This document shows positions 53,071-61,367 of a DNA stretch of 64,000 nt, piece by piece (the stretch's first letter is position 1; the number at the start of each line of letters is the position of its first letter). The translations under genes and the position numbers were made by a program. Under the pieces are notes generated by a model. The model worked only from the letters and a program-made list of their open reading frames with translations. It was not told the DNA's origin and ran no database searches. Source of the DNA: Thermohalobaculum sp039180675 (GTDB taxonomy: Bacteria; Pseudomonadota; Alphaproteobacteria; Rhodobacterales; Rhodobacteraceae); the NCBI GenBank assembly GCA_039180675.1, contig JBCDDC010000023.1, positions 1-64,000 on the forward strand, read 5' to 3'.

Positions 53071-53805
53071 ATGTTTTTCTGGCCAATACTGCTTGTCGGC
53101 CTTCTGGCGCTGGCAATTACGCTGGGCGGGCCGCCCGAATGGGCGATGTTCCAGCCCGGTCACCCGGCGCGCCTTGTCTATCTGACCGTCTTCGCAACGG
53201 GGATTGTCGTTGGCGGCGCGCTGCGGATCCTGATCTTTGGTGGCTGGCGGACCTGGACCAATGTCGGGGTCTGGATCCTGGCGATCGGCGGGCTTGGCCT
53301 GCTCACTCAGCATACGAACAGCATCCGCTATGCGATCGATCGCATTCATGGCGAGGTGATGCCCTCGGTTGCCGTCTCGAACACTGCAGGCGAGGTGGAA
53401 TTGCGCCGGACATGGGATGGCCATTACCGGGCCGATACGATGGTGAACGGGCGGAATATCCGCCTGCTGGTCGATACCGGCGCATCACTGGTCCTAATCC
53501 CGTATGAAGAGGCGCCGAGCCTTGGCATCGATGTCGAGGCGCTGGAGTACAGCATGCCGGTGACGACCGCGAACGGCCGCTCTACGGTCGCGCCCATCAT
53601 GCTCGAGACTGTCGAAATCGGGCCGATCCGTGCCTATGATGTCGCGGCGGCCGTCTCGCACCCGGGCAGCCTGAAATCGGGCCTGTTGGGCATGAGTTTC
53701 CTCGAACAGCTGGATGAGACCTCGTTCCAGCGCGACAAGCTGGTGTTGCGGCAGCGGGCGCGGGCGGGGCTGTTCAAACCGGCGCCGCAGCTCACGCGGG
53801 ACTAA
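53071..53805 (+). CDS. Retropepsin-like membrane aspartic protease (TIGR02281 type)
   Basis: A 244-residue protein with two to three TM segments at the N-terminus (about 1-95) and a C-terminal retropepsin-like domain. The active-site motif is LLVDTGASLVLIP at residues 155-167, and GLLGMSFLE lies further on. Such clan-AA proteases act as homodimers. It should face the periplasm. The ATG at 53071 gives a start directly before the first TM, with GAGGAG slightly far upstream. Confidence 0.88.
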   Translation: MFFWPILLVGLLALAITLGGPPEWAMFQPGHPARLVYLTVFATGIVVGGALRILIFGGWRTWTNVGVWILAIGGLGLLTQHTNSIRYAIDRIHGEVMPSVAVSNTAGEVELRRTWDGHYRADTMVNGRNIRLLVDTGASLVLIPYEEAPSLGIDVEALEYSMPVTTANGRSTVAPIMLETVEIGPIRAYDVAAAVSHPGSLKSGLLGMSFLEQLDETSFQRDKLVLRQRARAGLFKPAPQLTRD

Positions 53806-53808
53806 GTC

Positions 53809-54609
53809 TCACGGCAGATCGAGCCACCAGTCCGGCGCGGCCCCAGGAAACGGGTCGGGCCGGAAATAGGCGATGATGCGCGGGGCCTCGCCCCCTCCTT
53901 CCCCCCAGGGCGCCACACCATGCAGGGCGAGACGGTGGACAAGATAGGCCTGGCCCGGTTGCGCATGGACCTCGATGCGGGCGCAGGTCTCAAAGACCCG
54001 TCGCCGGGTGGCGACATAGGTCTCAGTGATCACTTCCCTGCCCCAATCGCCCGGCGCTAGTCCCGCAAACCGGTCCCGAAACGCGGCGCGCATGATCTCT
54101 TGCGATCCTTCCCAGACTACGAGCGGCGCGGCCTGAGGCGGTGTCGCGCTCAGCGGAATGCCGAGGATGAAGCCGTGGACTTCACCGAGCGTGCGGTCGC
54201 GGTTCTGATCGCGCAACAGCCCGTCGACATGGGCGGCGTCGCGATCCCGGCGAAATCGGAAACTCGCCTCGGATTCCTGGGCCCAAGGTTTGGGATAGCC
54301 CGGATAGCAGACCGATATCTGCGCTGGGTCGAGCGCGACATCCTCGACCCCGATAGAGGCGCAGGCAGCGCGGAACGCCTCGCCTGCCAGCGCGGGCACC
54401 CGGCCGGGGACGCTGCCATCTGGCGCGTTAGGGAAGATGTTCACTCCTGCAAACCATGTGCCGCCACAACGGAGCCAATCGGACTGCGCCTGCGGGTCGG
54501 CCATGATATCTTCGGCCACCGGGCGGGCAGCGCTCGCCCATTCCTCCAACGCAGGATCGGTATCGAATAACGCCCAGCCTGCCTTGGCCAGTCTTTCCTG
54601 GTGGTTCAT
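53809..54609 (-). CDS. Phytanoyl-CoA-dioxygenase-like (PhyH-type) protein
   Basis: A 266-residue protein with a pattern resembling Fe(II)/2-oxoglutarate oxygenases of the PhyH group: an HVD in DRDAAHVDGLL, a distal His in LVHRLALHGV, and an Arg shortly after. The family is assigned from these ligands only and is moderately certain. It is coupled to dusA by an overlap of four bases (54606-54609). Confidence 0.7.
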   Translation of the reverse strand: MNHQERLAKAGWALFDTDPALEEWASAARPVAEDIMADPQAQSDWLRCGGTWFAGVNIFPNAPDGSVPGRVPALAGEAFRAACASIGVEDVALDPAQISVCYPGYPKPWAQESEASFRFRRDRDAAHVDGLLRDQNRDRTLGEVHGFILGIPLSATPPQAAPLVVWEGSQEIMRAAFRDRFAGLAPGDWGREVITETYVATRRRVFETCARIEVHAQPGQAYLVHRLALHGVAPWGEGGGEAPRIIAYFRPDPFPGAAPDWWLDLP

Positions 54610-55610
54610 TCGGCCGCCTGCTCCGGCGGCGCGACTTCGGTGAGCGCCTGTTCGATCACTTCGACCCCCGCGCCCGTTCGATGCGCCTGCTCCGAAAGCA
54701 CGCGCCGCCAGCGCCGCGCACCCGGCCTGCCATTGAAGGCGCCGAGCATGTGGCGGGTGATCTGATGCAGCCGTGTCCCCGCCGCCAGTTGCGTCTCGAT
54801 ATAGTGATACATCGCGCGGACTGCGGCCTCTGGCGCAACCTCCGGCCGGTCATCGCCCCAGACAAGGCGGTCGGCGCGGCCGAGCAGGCCCGACGGGTCG
54901 TGATAGGCCGCCCGCCCGATCATCACGCCGTCGAAATGCTCAAGATGGCGGCAGGCATCCTCTAGCGTCTCGATCCCGCCATTGAGCGAGATCTGCAGAT
55001 CCGGCCGTGCCGCCTTCACGCGCCGCACGAGATCGTAGTCGAGCGGCGGGATCGTCCGGTTCTCCTTCGGGCTCAGACCATCCAGCCAGGCCTTCCTCGC
55101 GTGGATCGCGATATGGCGCACCCCGCGCGCAGCGATGCGATCGACGAAATCGGGGAGCACGACCTCCGGGTCCTGTTCATCGACACCGATCCGGCATTTG
55201 ACCGTGATCTCAGGCCCCTGCCCGGCCGCCTCGATCATCGCGGTGACGCAGTCGGCAACAAGCTCCGGCTCGCGCATCAGGCAGGCGCCGAACGCACCGG
55301 ATTGCACCCGGTCGGAGGGGCAGCCGACATTGAGATTGATCTCGGCGAAACCGAACGGGAGAGCCCGGCGCACCGCCTCGGCGAGGATTTCAGGCTCCGA
55401 CCCCCCGAGCTGCAGGGCGACCGGATGCTCGGCCGGGTCATGGGCATAGAGCCAGTCTGCATCCCCTTTCACCACGCCTGCGGCGGTGATCATCTCGGTA
55501 TAGAGCAACGCATGCCGGGTGAACTGCCGGTGAAACACGCGGCAGTGCCTATCGGTCCAGTCCATCATCGGCGCAACAGAGAGGCGCCTGGATTTGTCCA
55601 GATCGGTCAC
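54606..55610 (-). CDS. dusA: tRNA-dihydrouridine synthase A
   Basis: A 334-residue FMN-dependent tRNA dihydrouridine synthase. Motifs are SVAPMMDWTDRHCR, the catalytic Cys in NVGCPSDRVQSGAFGA, and HARKAWLDGLSPKENR. It reduces specific uridines in the tRNA D-loop. The GTG at 55610 (V-T-D-L-D) is chosen because GGAG lies five bases before it; the frame upstream has no good start. Confidence 0.94.
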   Translation of the reverse strand: MTDLDKSRRLSVAPMMDWTDRHCRVFHRQFTRHALLYTEMITAAGVVKGDADWLYAHDPAEHPVALQLGGSEPEILAEAVRRALPFGFAEINLNVGCPSDRVQSGAFGACLMREPELVADCVTAMIEAAGQGPEITVKCRIGVDEQDPEVVLPDFVDRIAARGVRHIAIHARKAWLDGLSPKENRTIPPLDYDLVRRVKAARPDLQISLNGGIETLEDACRHLEHFDGVMIGRAAYHDPSGLLGRADRLVWGDDRPEVAPEAAVRAMYHYIETQLAAGTRLHQITRHMLGAFNGRPGARRWRRVLSEQAHRTGAGVEVIEQALTEVAPPEQAAE

Positions 55611-55800
55611 ATGATCTCCGGTTTCTATCACGACGCGGGTCCTACTCACCCAACCCGACCGTGATCTAGAGCAGCTTGGCCAGTTTCGCCAGCGCGCCGT
55701 CGGCGCCGATGTCTCTCCGGCCACGGCCGTGGGGCGACAGGCTAGCGCAGCACCGAGACAATCATGGAATATCCGCCATTCATTTGATTATATCCGCCAC

Positions 55801-56802
55801 ATGGAGGCACCGTTTCAGATCTCGGTCATCGTCACGCCGCGGTTTAACATCGCGACGACCCTGCAGTTTCTCGACCCATTCCGGGTCGCCAACTATCTTG
55901 ACGGATCGGTCCGGTTCCGCTGGCAGATCCTGTCAGACGGTGGCGGTCAGATTGAAGCGAGCAATGGGCTCAGCCTTGCGACGCGGGCCTTGGCGGGCGG
56001 CGAGGTGCCCGATCTCGGCGTGATCTCCTCAAGCTGGACGCCGGAGGCGTTCTTCGGCGCGCCGATCAGCGGGATCCTGAGACGTTGGTCGCGGTTTGGC
56101 GCGTCGCTCGCAGGTCTCGACACCGGCGCATTTCTGCTGGCCGAGGCCGGACTTCTCTCGGGCCACAGGGCGACGGTGCATTACGAGCATATCGACGGGT
56201 TTGCCGAGATGTTTCCGGATGTGCGGGTGACCGAGGATCTCTATGTGATCGATGGCGCGCTGATGACCGCCTGCGGTGGCAGCGCCTCCACCGATCTGGC
56301 TTTGCAAGTTATTTCAGGGGCTTGCAGCCCGGCCCTCGCCAATGCCTGCGCGCGCTACGTGTTCCACGAGCGGCTTCGCGGTGAGGGAACACGCCAGCTG
56401 CCCGATCAGGCGGAACCCCTGGGACCAACCGCGCCAGCGCCCCTGCGCGCTGCGATCCAGACGATGGAGGAGCATCTCGAAACACCGATCCCCCTGCCGG
56501 AGGTTGCCGCCACGGCCGGCCTGTCTCTGCGCCAACTCGAACGGCTCTTCCAGGCGCATGTCGGCAAGTCGCCACAGGGCTACTACACAAAGATCCGGCT
56601 CGACCGGGCCCGCAGCCTCGTGACCCAGACGACGCTTTCGATGCGGGAGGTCGCACTGGCATCCGGCTTCGCGAGCCCCGAGCATTTCTCGCGCGCCTAC
56701 CGGGCCGCCTTTGGCCTGCCACCCAGGAAGGATCGGCAGGAGGCGCGGCTGCCCTTCGAATTCCGCGCCTGGCCGATGCATCCGGAAGGCGCGCGCCGGT
56801 GA
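55801..56802 (+). CDS. GlxA-type AraC-family transcriptional regulator
   Basis: A 333-residue regulator. The N-terminal DJ-1/GATase1-like domain covers about residues 5-190. The C-terminal AraC helix-turn-helix is in about 230-320 (ATAGLSLRQLERLFQAHVGKSP and ALASGFASPEHFSRAYRAAFGLPP). Related GlxA-type regulators control quaternary amine catabolism (GbdR, CdhR). It is next to the Rieske oxygenase cluster that starts 88 bases downstream, so it probably controls that cluster. Its own start has no strong Shine-Dalgarno. Confidence 0.9.
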   Translation: MEAPFQISVIVTPRFNIATTLQFLDPFRVANYLDGSVRFRWQILSDGGGQIEASNGLSLATRALAGGEVPDLGVISSSWTPEAFFGAPISGILRRWSRFGASLAGLDTGAFLLAEAGLLSGHRATVHYEHIDGFAEMFPDVRVTEDLYVIDGALMTACGGSASTDLALQVISGACSPALANACARYVFHERLRGEGTRQLPDQAEPLGPTAPAPLRAAIQTMEEHLETPIPLPEVAATAGLSLRQLERLFQAHVGKSPQGYYTKIRLDRARSLVTQTTLSMREVALASGFASPEHFSRAYRAAFGLPPRKDRQEARLPFEFRAWPMHPEGARR

Positions 56803-56890
56803 TTATTGTCAATTGAGCGTCGAATCACATCAATTTATTCTCAGATTTCGCCGCATTCTATCGCCCTGACCGCTGTCACAGGAGAGCCCC

Positions 56891-58030
56891 ATGACCGCAC
56901 AGATCAGCCAGGCCGAACTGTCCGCCATCCGCCACGGTTTCCATGCTGACCCGAAACGCTCCAGTTCGCTTCAGGCCGATGCCTACACCGATCCGCGCTG
57001 GTACGCCTATGAAAAGACAGCGGTGTTCGCGAAGACATGGCAATGGATCTGCCACGCCGAGAAACTAGCGTTGCCGGGCTCCTACGTCACAGCCACGGTC
57101 GCCGATCTGCCGGTTTGCGTGGTGCGCGATCGGGACGGGGTGCTCAGGGCCTTCTACAATGTCTGCAAGCACAGGGCGCACGAGCTTTTGCAGGGCGAGG
57201 GCCGGACCACGCGGATCATGTGCCCCTATCACGCCTGGGTCTATGACCTGACCGGGCAGCTCCGGCGGGCGCCGGAGACCGAGAATCTCCATGATTTCGA
57301 TGTGAAGGAGATCTGCCTCGATGCGATCCAGGTGGAGGAGTTCTGCTCCTTCATCTTCGTCAACCTCGACCCCGATGCAGCCCCGCTTCACGAACAATCA
57401 GAGGATTTGGGTGTCGAGATCCGGCATTGGGCGCCGGACCTGCCGGACCTCACCTTCGCGCATCGGCTGACCTACGATATCCGCTCGAACTGGAAGAACG
57501 TGGTCGACAACTTTCTGGAATGCTACCACTGCCCGACAGCGCACAAGGATTTCTGCACGCTGGTCGACATGGATACCTACAAGGTCACGACCTACGGGAT
57601 CTATTCGAGCCACATGGCCGAGGCAGGCAAGCAGTCGAACTCCGCTTATGCGGTCGACAACGCGACGGTCAAGGATCATGCGGTCTGGTGGCTGTGGCCC
57701 AATACATGCCTTATGCGCTACCCGGGCCGGGGCAATTTCATCGTCATGCATATCATCCCGGCCGGCCCCGACCGGACGCTGGAGACCTATGATTTCTTCT
57801 TTGAGACCGCCGAGCCGATTCCAGCCGAGGAAGAGGCGATCCGGTATATCGATGAGGTGCTGCAGTCCGAAGACATCGCCCTGGTCGAAAGCGTTCAACG
57901 GGGCATGAACACGCCTGCCTTCACACAAGGGCGGATCGTTCATGACCCTGACGGATCAGGTAAGTCAGAGCACGCGGTGCACCATTTCCACGGGCTTATG
58001 CTCGACGCCTACGAGACGGGCGCAAGATGA
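56891..58030 (+). CDS. Rieske non-heme iron oxygenase, quaternary-amine type
   Basis: A 379-residue oxygenase alpha subunit. The Rieske ligands are C92, H94, C111 and H114 (VCKHRAHEL ... MCPYHAW). The mononuclear iron ligands include H213 and H218 in E-C-Y-H-C-P-T-A-H. The residue two before the first iron His is Glu (E210), as in CntA, GbcA and stachydrine demethylase-type enzymes that act on quaternary amines; naphthalene-dioxygenase-type proteins have Asp. It likely opens a carnitine- or betaine-like compound. The reductase partner is not in the window. Confidence 0.87.
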   Translation: MTAQISQAELSAIRHGFHADPKRSSSLQADAYTDPRWYAYEKTAVFAKTWQWICHAEKLALPGSYVTATVADLPVCVVRDRDGVLRAFYNVCKHRAHELLQGEGRTTRIMCPYHAWVYDLTGQLRRAPETENLHDFDVKEICLDAIQVEEFCSFIFVNLDPDAAPLHEQSEDLGVEIRHWAPDLPDLTFAHRLTYDIRSNWKNVVDNFLECYHCPTAHKDFCTLVDMDTYKVTTYGIYSSHMAEAGKQSNSAYAVDNATVKDHAVWWLWPNTCLMRYPGRGNFIVMHIIPAGPDRTLETYDFFFETAEPIPAEEEAIRYIDEVLQSEDIALVESVQRGMNTPAFTQGRIVHDPDGSGKSEHAVHHFHGLMLDAYETGAR

Positions 58031-58265
58031 CGATGTCCGCGCTCCGAGATGCCGCGTCGACTTCCCGGCGTTTGGTAAGACCTGCGCACGCGGCGAAAGG
58101 CCACCTCCGCGCTTTTGGCAGGCATCCTGGCGCCCTGCGGCCTCTCCACATGCGCATCCACCGGCAGCGCGCCGCGCGGGCAGCGGCGCCAGGGGGGCGG
58201 TGGTCGACACGGCGCAAGGCGGCAGTTGCCTCCCGGCAAGGAGCCTCGGCTCCGGGCGATCGTGA
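58031..58265. other. 235-base non-coding, palindrome-containing gap
   Basis: The gap between the Rieske oxygenase and the first SDR holds no convincing gene, although one frame stays open for 80 codons. It is GC-rich and contains GGAGCCTCGGCTCC (58240-58253) near the SDR start. The size is unusual in a cluster where most gaps are below 65 bases. A dispersed repeat remnant or a regulatory element is possible. Confidence 0.45.
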
Positions 58266-59075
58266 ATGACCGGACGTCTGCGGGACAAGATCGCCCTCGT
58301 CACCGGCGGGCGCGGCGGCATCGGCCGGGCCATATGCCGACGCTTCACCGCCGAGGGCGCCACCGTCTTCGCCGCCGATCTCACCAAACGGGGATCCTTG
58401 GGCGAGGCGGGCGACAACGGCGAGTGCGGCACCTTTCTGTCCCTCGACGTGACGTCGGAGGACAACGCCAAGGCGGCAATGGCCCGCATCGCAGAGGACC
58501 ACGGCCGGATCGACATCCTCGTCAATGCAGCCGGAATCGAAATTGAGAAAACCATCGAGGAGACCAGCCTCGATGAGTGGAACCGGATCTTCGCAATCAA
58601 TGTGACCGGCACATTCCTCGCCTCGAAACACGCCCTGCCCCTCATGCGCACAGCAGCAAAGGACAGCCCGGGCGGCGCGTCGATTATCAATTTCGGTTCC
58701 TATGACGGGTTCATCGCCGATCCGGGCCTCGCCGCTTATTGCGCCACCAAGGGCGCCGTGCATGCCCTGACCCGGGCCATGGCCTGCGATCACGGGCCGG
58801 AGGGCATTCGCGTCAATGCCATCTGCCCCGGCTATGTGGACACGCCCATGCTGCAGTCGTTCTTCACTGGCGACGGCTCGGGCGGCGGTGGCGGCTCGAT
58901 CGACGACCTGCAACAGGCCGTCCGCGACGTGCATCCGCTGAGGACCTACGGCACGCCCGACGACATCGCGAACCTCGTCACCTGGCTGGCCTCGGACGAG
59001 GCGCGATATGCCTCGGGCCAGCTCTGGATCCTCGACGGCGGGCTCTCTGCCCAGGTCCAGCAGATGAGGCTGTGA
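58266..59075 (+). CDS. Short-chain dehydrogenase/reductase 1
   Basis: A 269-residue classical SDR. The cofactor motif is TGGRGGIGRAI; the catalytic set is NAAG, Ser in NFGS, and YCATKG. An unusual Gly-rich stretch (GDGSGGGGGS) lies near residue 200. The substrate is probably an intermediate after the Rieske step. It belongs to the five-gene cluster with the regulator, oxygenase, second SDR and carnitine-dehydrogenase-like enzyme. Confidence 0.9.
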   Translation: MTGRLRDKIALVTGGRGGIGRAICRRFTAEGATVFAADLTKRGSLGEAGDNGECGTFLSLDVTSEDNAKAAMARIAEDHGRIDILVNAAGIEIEKTIEETSLDEWNRIFAINVTGTFLASKHALPLMRTAAKDSPGGASIINFGSYDGFIADPGLAAYCATKGAVHALTRAMACDHGPEGIRVNAICPGYVDTPMLQSFFTGDGSGGGGGSIDDLQQAVRDVHPLRTYGTPDDIANLVTWLASDEARYASGQLWILDGGLSAQVQQMRL

Positions 59076-59138
59076 GACGCGGATGACGAGCAGAACCCAC
59101 GCTGCCGATGAGGCACCCCGCTTGCCCGAAAGTGCGCT

Positions 59139-59876
59139 TTGAACCGGCTCGCGGGCAAACGCGCCCTGATCACCGGCGGACGCCAGGGGATCGGTCGAGG
59201 AATCGTCGAAGCCTTCTTGGCCGAGGGCGCCACGGTGCATACCTGCGGCCGTGGCAGCGCGGCAGAGCTTCCGTCAGGCGCCATCTGGCATCAAACCGAC
59301 GTCGCCGATCCTGCGAGTGTCGCGCGGCTGGCAGAGGCCATCGGCAAGATTGATATCCTCGTCAACAACGCGGGCGTTCAGGTCGAGAAGACGGTAACCG
59401 ACAGCACCGATGCCGACTGGGACCTCGTGATGGGCGTCAACACCCGCGGCGTCTTCAACTGCTGCCGCGCGTTCATTCCCCTGATGGAGCGCGGAACGAT
59501 TATCAATATCGGCTCGATCTCGGGGCAAGCCGCCGACCCGTCCATGGCGCTCTACAACGCTTCGAAGGCCTTCGTGCACGGGCTCACACGGTCGATTGCG
59601 GTCGACCACGGACCGGGAATCCGCTGCAACGCGATCTGCCCGGGCTGGATCGAGACCGGAATGCTGGACGCGGGCTTCGACCTCGCCCGCGACCCGGAAG
59701 CCGCCCGTGCCGACGCGCTCGCCCGCCACCCGGTCCGCCGCTTCGGCAAGCCAGCGGACATTGCCGCCATGGCGGTCTGGCTCGCCTCGGACGAAAGCAG
59801 CTTTGCAACCGGCCAGCTTTTCACGATAGACGGGGGCATGACCGCCGCCTCCCCTCTCCAACCAGGATTGTTCTGA
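59139..59876 (+). CDS. Short-chain dehydrogenase/reductase 2
   Basis: A 245-residue classical SDR. The cofactor motif is TGGRQGIGRGI; NNAGVQ and the SISG/YNASK catalytic residues follow. No ATG is available, so the TTG at 59139 is the probable start. Its stop and the start of the next gene share a base (TGATG). It differs enough from SDR 1 to imply a different step. Confidence 0.88.
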   Translation: MNRLAGKRALITGGRQGIGRGIVEAFLAEGATVHTCGRGSAAELPSGAIWHQTDVADPASVARLAEAIGKIDILVNNAGVQVEKTVTDSTDADWDLVMGVNTRGVFNCCRAFIPLMERGTIINIGSISGQAADPSMALYNASKAFVHGLTRSIAVDHGPGIRCNAICPGWIETGMLDAGFDLARDPEAARADALARHPVRRFGKPADIAAMAVWLASDESSFATGQLFTIDGGMTAASPLQPGLF

Positions 59877-60799
59877 TGACCAAGACCCCTGTCGGCATTC
59901 TCGGCGCTGGCGTGATCGGCGCGAGTTGGGCCTCGCTCTTCCTCGCGGCCGGGCACCGGGTGCAGGTGTACGATGTCGCCGACGGGTTCGAGGACCAGGT
60001 CAAGCGCTATATTGAAACCGCCTGGCCGGTGCTGGAACAATTGGGCCTGACCGGTGGCGACCAGGATGCGGTGACATTCCACCACGAGCCCGCCAGTGCC
60101 GTCGCCGGCACAGGGTTCATTCAGGAAAGCGTGCCGGAGCGGCTAGAGGTGAAACACGCCCTCTTCCCGCAGATCGAGGAGGCGCTGGAGCCGGGCGCCG
60201 TCGTCAGCTCCTCTGCCTCCGGCCTTATGCTGAGCCAGATGCAGGAATGCTGGAAGGATCCGAGCCCCCTGATCCTCGGCCACCCCTTCAACCCGCCTCA
60301 CCTGATCCCTCTGGTGGAGCTGATGGGGAATGACCGCACGGCGCCCGATGCGCTCGACAAGGCCGAAGCCGTCTATCACGGCGCCGGCAAGGTCACGATC
60401 CGTATGAACAAGGAGATCGACGGCCATGTCGCCAACCGCATGCAGGCGGCGCTCTGGCGCGAGGCGATCCATCTGGTGAGCGAAGGCGTCGCCAGCGTCG
60501 AGGATGTCGACAAGGCGATCTGGGCGGGCCCTGGTCTGCGCTGGGCCGCGATGGGGCCAACGCTGATCTTCAACCTCGCGGCCGGGCCCGGCGGACTGCC
60601 GGAATACTGCAATCGGTTCGCTCCCAGCTTCCACCGTTGGTGGGACAATCTCGGCAATCCGCGGCTCGATGAGGAGACCGTTGCCAAGCTGAAGGCGGGC
60701 GTGGATGAGGAAGCAGACGGACGCAGTCTCGAGGATCTCTATGCCGAGCGGGACGCCCTGATCACCGCGATGCTCACGGCGACCAAGCCTCTCCGCTAG
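59876..60799 (+). CDS. 3-hydroxyacyl-CoA-dehydrogenase-like enzyme, carnitine dehydrogenase type
   Basis: A 307-residue NAD-dependent dehydrogenase of the L-carnitine dehydrogenase/3-hydroxybutyryl-CoA dehydrogenase branch. The dinucleotide motif is GILGAGVIGASWASLFLAAG; the catalytic His is in GHPFNPPHLIPLVEL. Size and the SASGLMLSQMQ segment fit carnitine 3-dehydrogenase proteins, which act on small hydroxy-quaternary amines rather than CoA esters. It closes the GlxA-Rieske-SDR cluster. Confidence 0.86.
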   Translation: MTKTPVGILGAGVIGASWASLFLAAGHRVQVYDVADGFEDQVKRYIETAWPVLEQLGLTGGDQDAVTFHHEPASAVAGTGFIQESVPERLEVKHALFPQIEEALEPGAVVSSSASGLMLSQMQECWKDPSPLILGHPFNPPHLIPLVELMGNDRTAPDALDKAEAVYHGAGKVTIRMNKEIDGHVANRMQAALWREAIHLVSEGVASVEDVDKAIWAGPGLRWAAMGPTLIFNLAAGPGGLPEYCNRFAPSFHRWWDNLGNPRLDEETVAKLKAGVDEEADGRSLEDLYAERDALITAMLTATKPLR

Positions 60800-60803
60800 C
60801 GCC

Positions 60804-60824
60804 CCCTCTCCCAACGGGAGAGGG
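60804..60824. repeat. CCCTCTCCC hairpin (REP-like)
   Basis: CCCTCTCCC (60804-60812) and GGGAGAGGG (60816-60824) form a perfect 9-bp stem with a 3-base loop right after the carnitine-dehydrogenase-like gene. This type of palindrome is common as a dispersed element in many bacteria. It may also act as a transcription barrier before the convergent ccmH gene. Confidence 0.65.
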
Positions 60825-60850
60825 CTGGGGAGAGGGGCGCGCCCGGAAGG

Positions 60851-60901
60851 GCGCCATACAAAGGTGTATGCGGGCGGCACGCCCGCATTCCGCTCGGTTC
60901 G
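60851..60901. repeat. Dispersed hairpin repeat, copy 2
   Basis: The sequence GCGCCATACAAAGGTGTATG leads into ATGCGGGC (60868-60875), loop GGCAC and GCCCGCAT (60881-60888), then TCCGCTCGGTTCG. It matches the copy at 22041-22087; the loop and flanks are conserved and the stem positions differ on both sides, keeping pairing. Confidence 0.75.
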
Positions 60902-60908
60902 AAAGCGC

Positions 60909-61367
60909 TTAATCCCTCAAAAGCCGCTCAACTTCGGCCTTCTCCTCGGGCGTCAGCGGGCTCTCGGGCACCGCCGGTTCCTTGCGCTGCCCGCGCAGGT
61001 AAACCGCCGCCCCCATGGCCCCCAAGAGAAGCACTACCGGGCCGGACAGCCAGATCACCAGATTGCCGAGGTTGAAGGGCGGGTTGAGCAGCACGAATTC
61101 TCCATAGCGCTCGACCAGGAAGCGCTTGACCTCTCCGTCTGTATCGCCTGCAAGGATGCGTTCGCGAACCAGCAGGCGCAGATCGCGGGCGAGCCCGGCG
61201 CTCGAGTCGTCGATCGACTCGTTGCGGCAGACGAGGCAACGGACCTCCTTGGAAATCTCCCGCGCGCGCTGCTCCAGCACCGGGTCGTCGAGGATCTCGT
61301 CAGGCTGCACCGCATGCGACGGCATGGCGGTCAGAAGACCGACCAGGATGACCAGCGCGCGGATCAT
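60909..61367 (-). CDS. ccmH: Cytochrome c maturation protein CcmH/CycL
   Basis: A 152-residue thioredox-like maturation factor. A signal peptide (about 1-19) is followed by the R-C-L-V-C-R-N motif, a CxxC that reduces apocytochrome heme-binding cysteines, and a C-terminal TM (about 103-124). Its start overlaps the ccmF stop (ATGA, 61364-61367), so the two are coupled. Confidence 0.94.
   Translation of the reverse strand: MIRALVILVGLLTAMPSHAVQPDEILDDPVLEQRAREISKEVRCLVCRNESIDDSSAGLARDLRLLVRERILAGDTDGEVKRFLVERYGEFVLLNPPFNLGNLVIWLSGPVVLLLGAMGAAVYLRGQRKEPAVPESPLTPEEKAEVERLLRD

Noticed and set aside
58027..58269. 80-codon frame overlapping the Rieske stop and SDR start
   Set aside because: It begins with ATGA coupling, but its Arg/Ala/Gly-rich content looks random, with no motif; treated as non-coding gap.
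57996..59240. 414-codon minus-strand frame opposite the SDR genes
   Set aside because: It runs through SDR 1 and the non-coding gap; the part opposite the SDR mirrors its codons and no protein family is visible.
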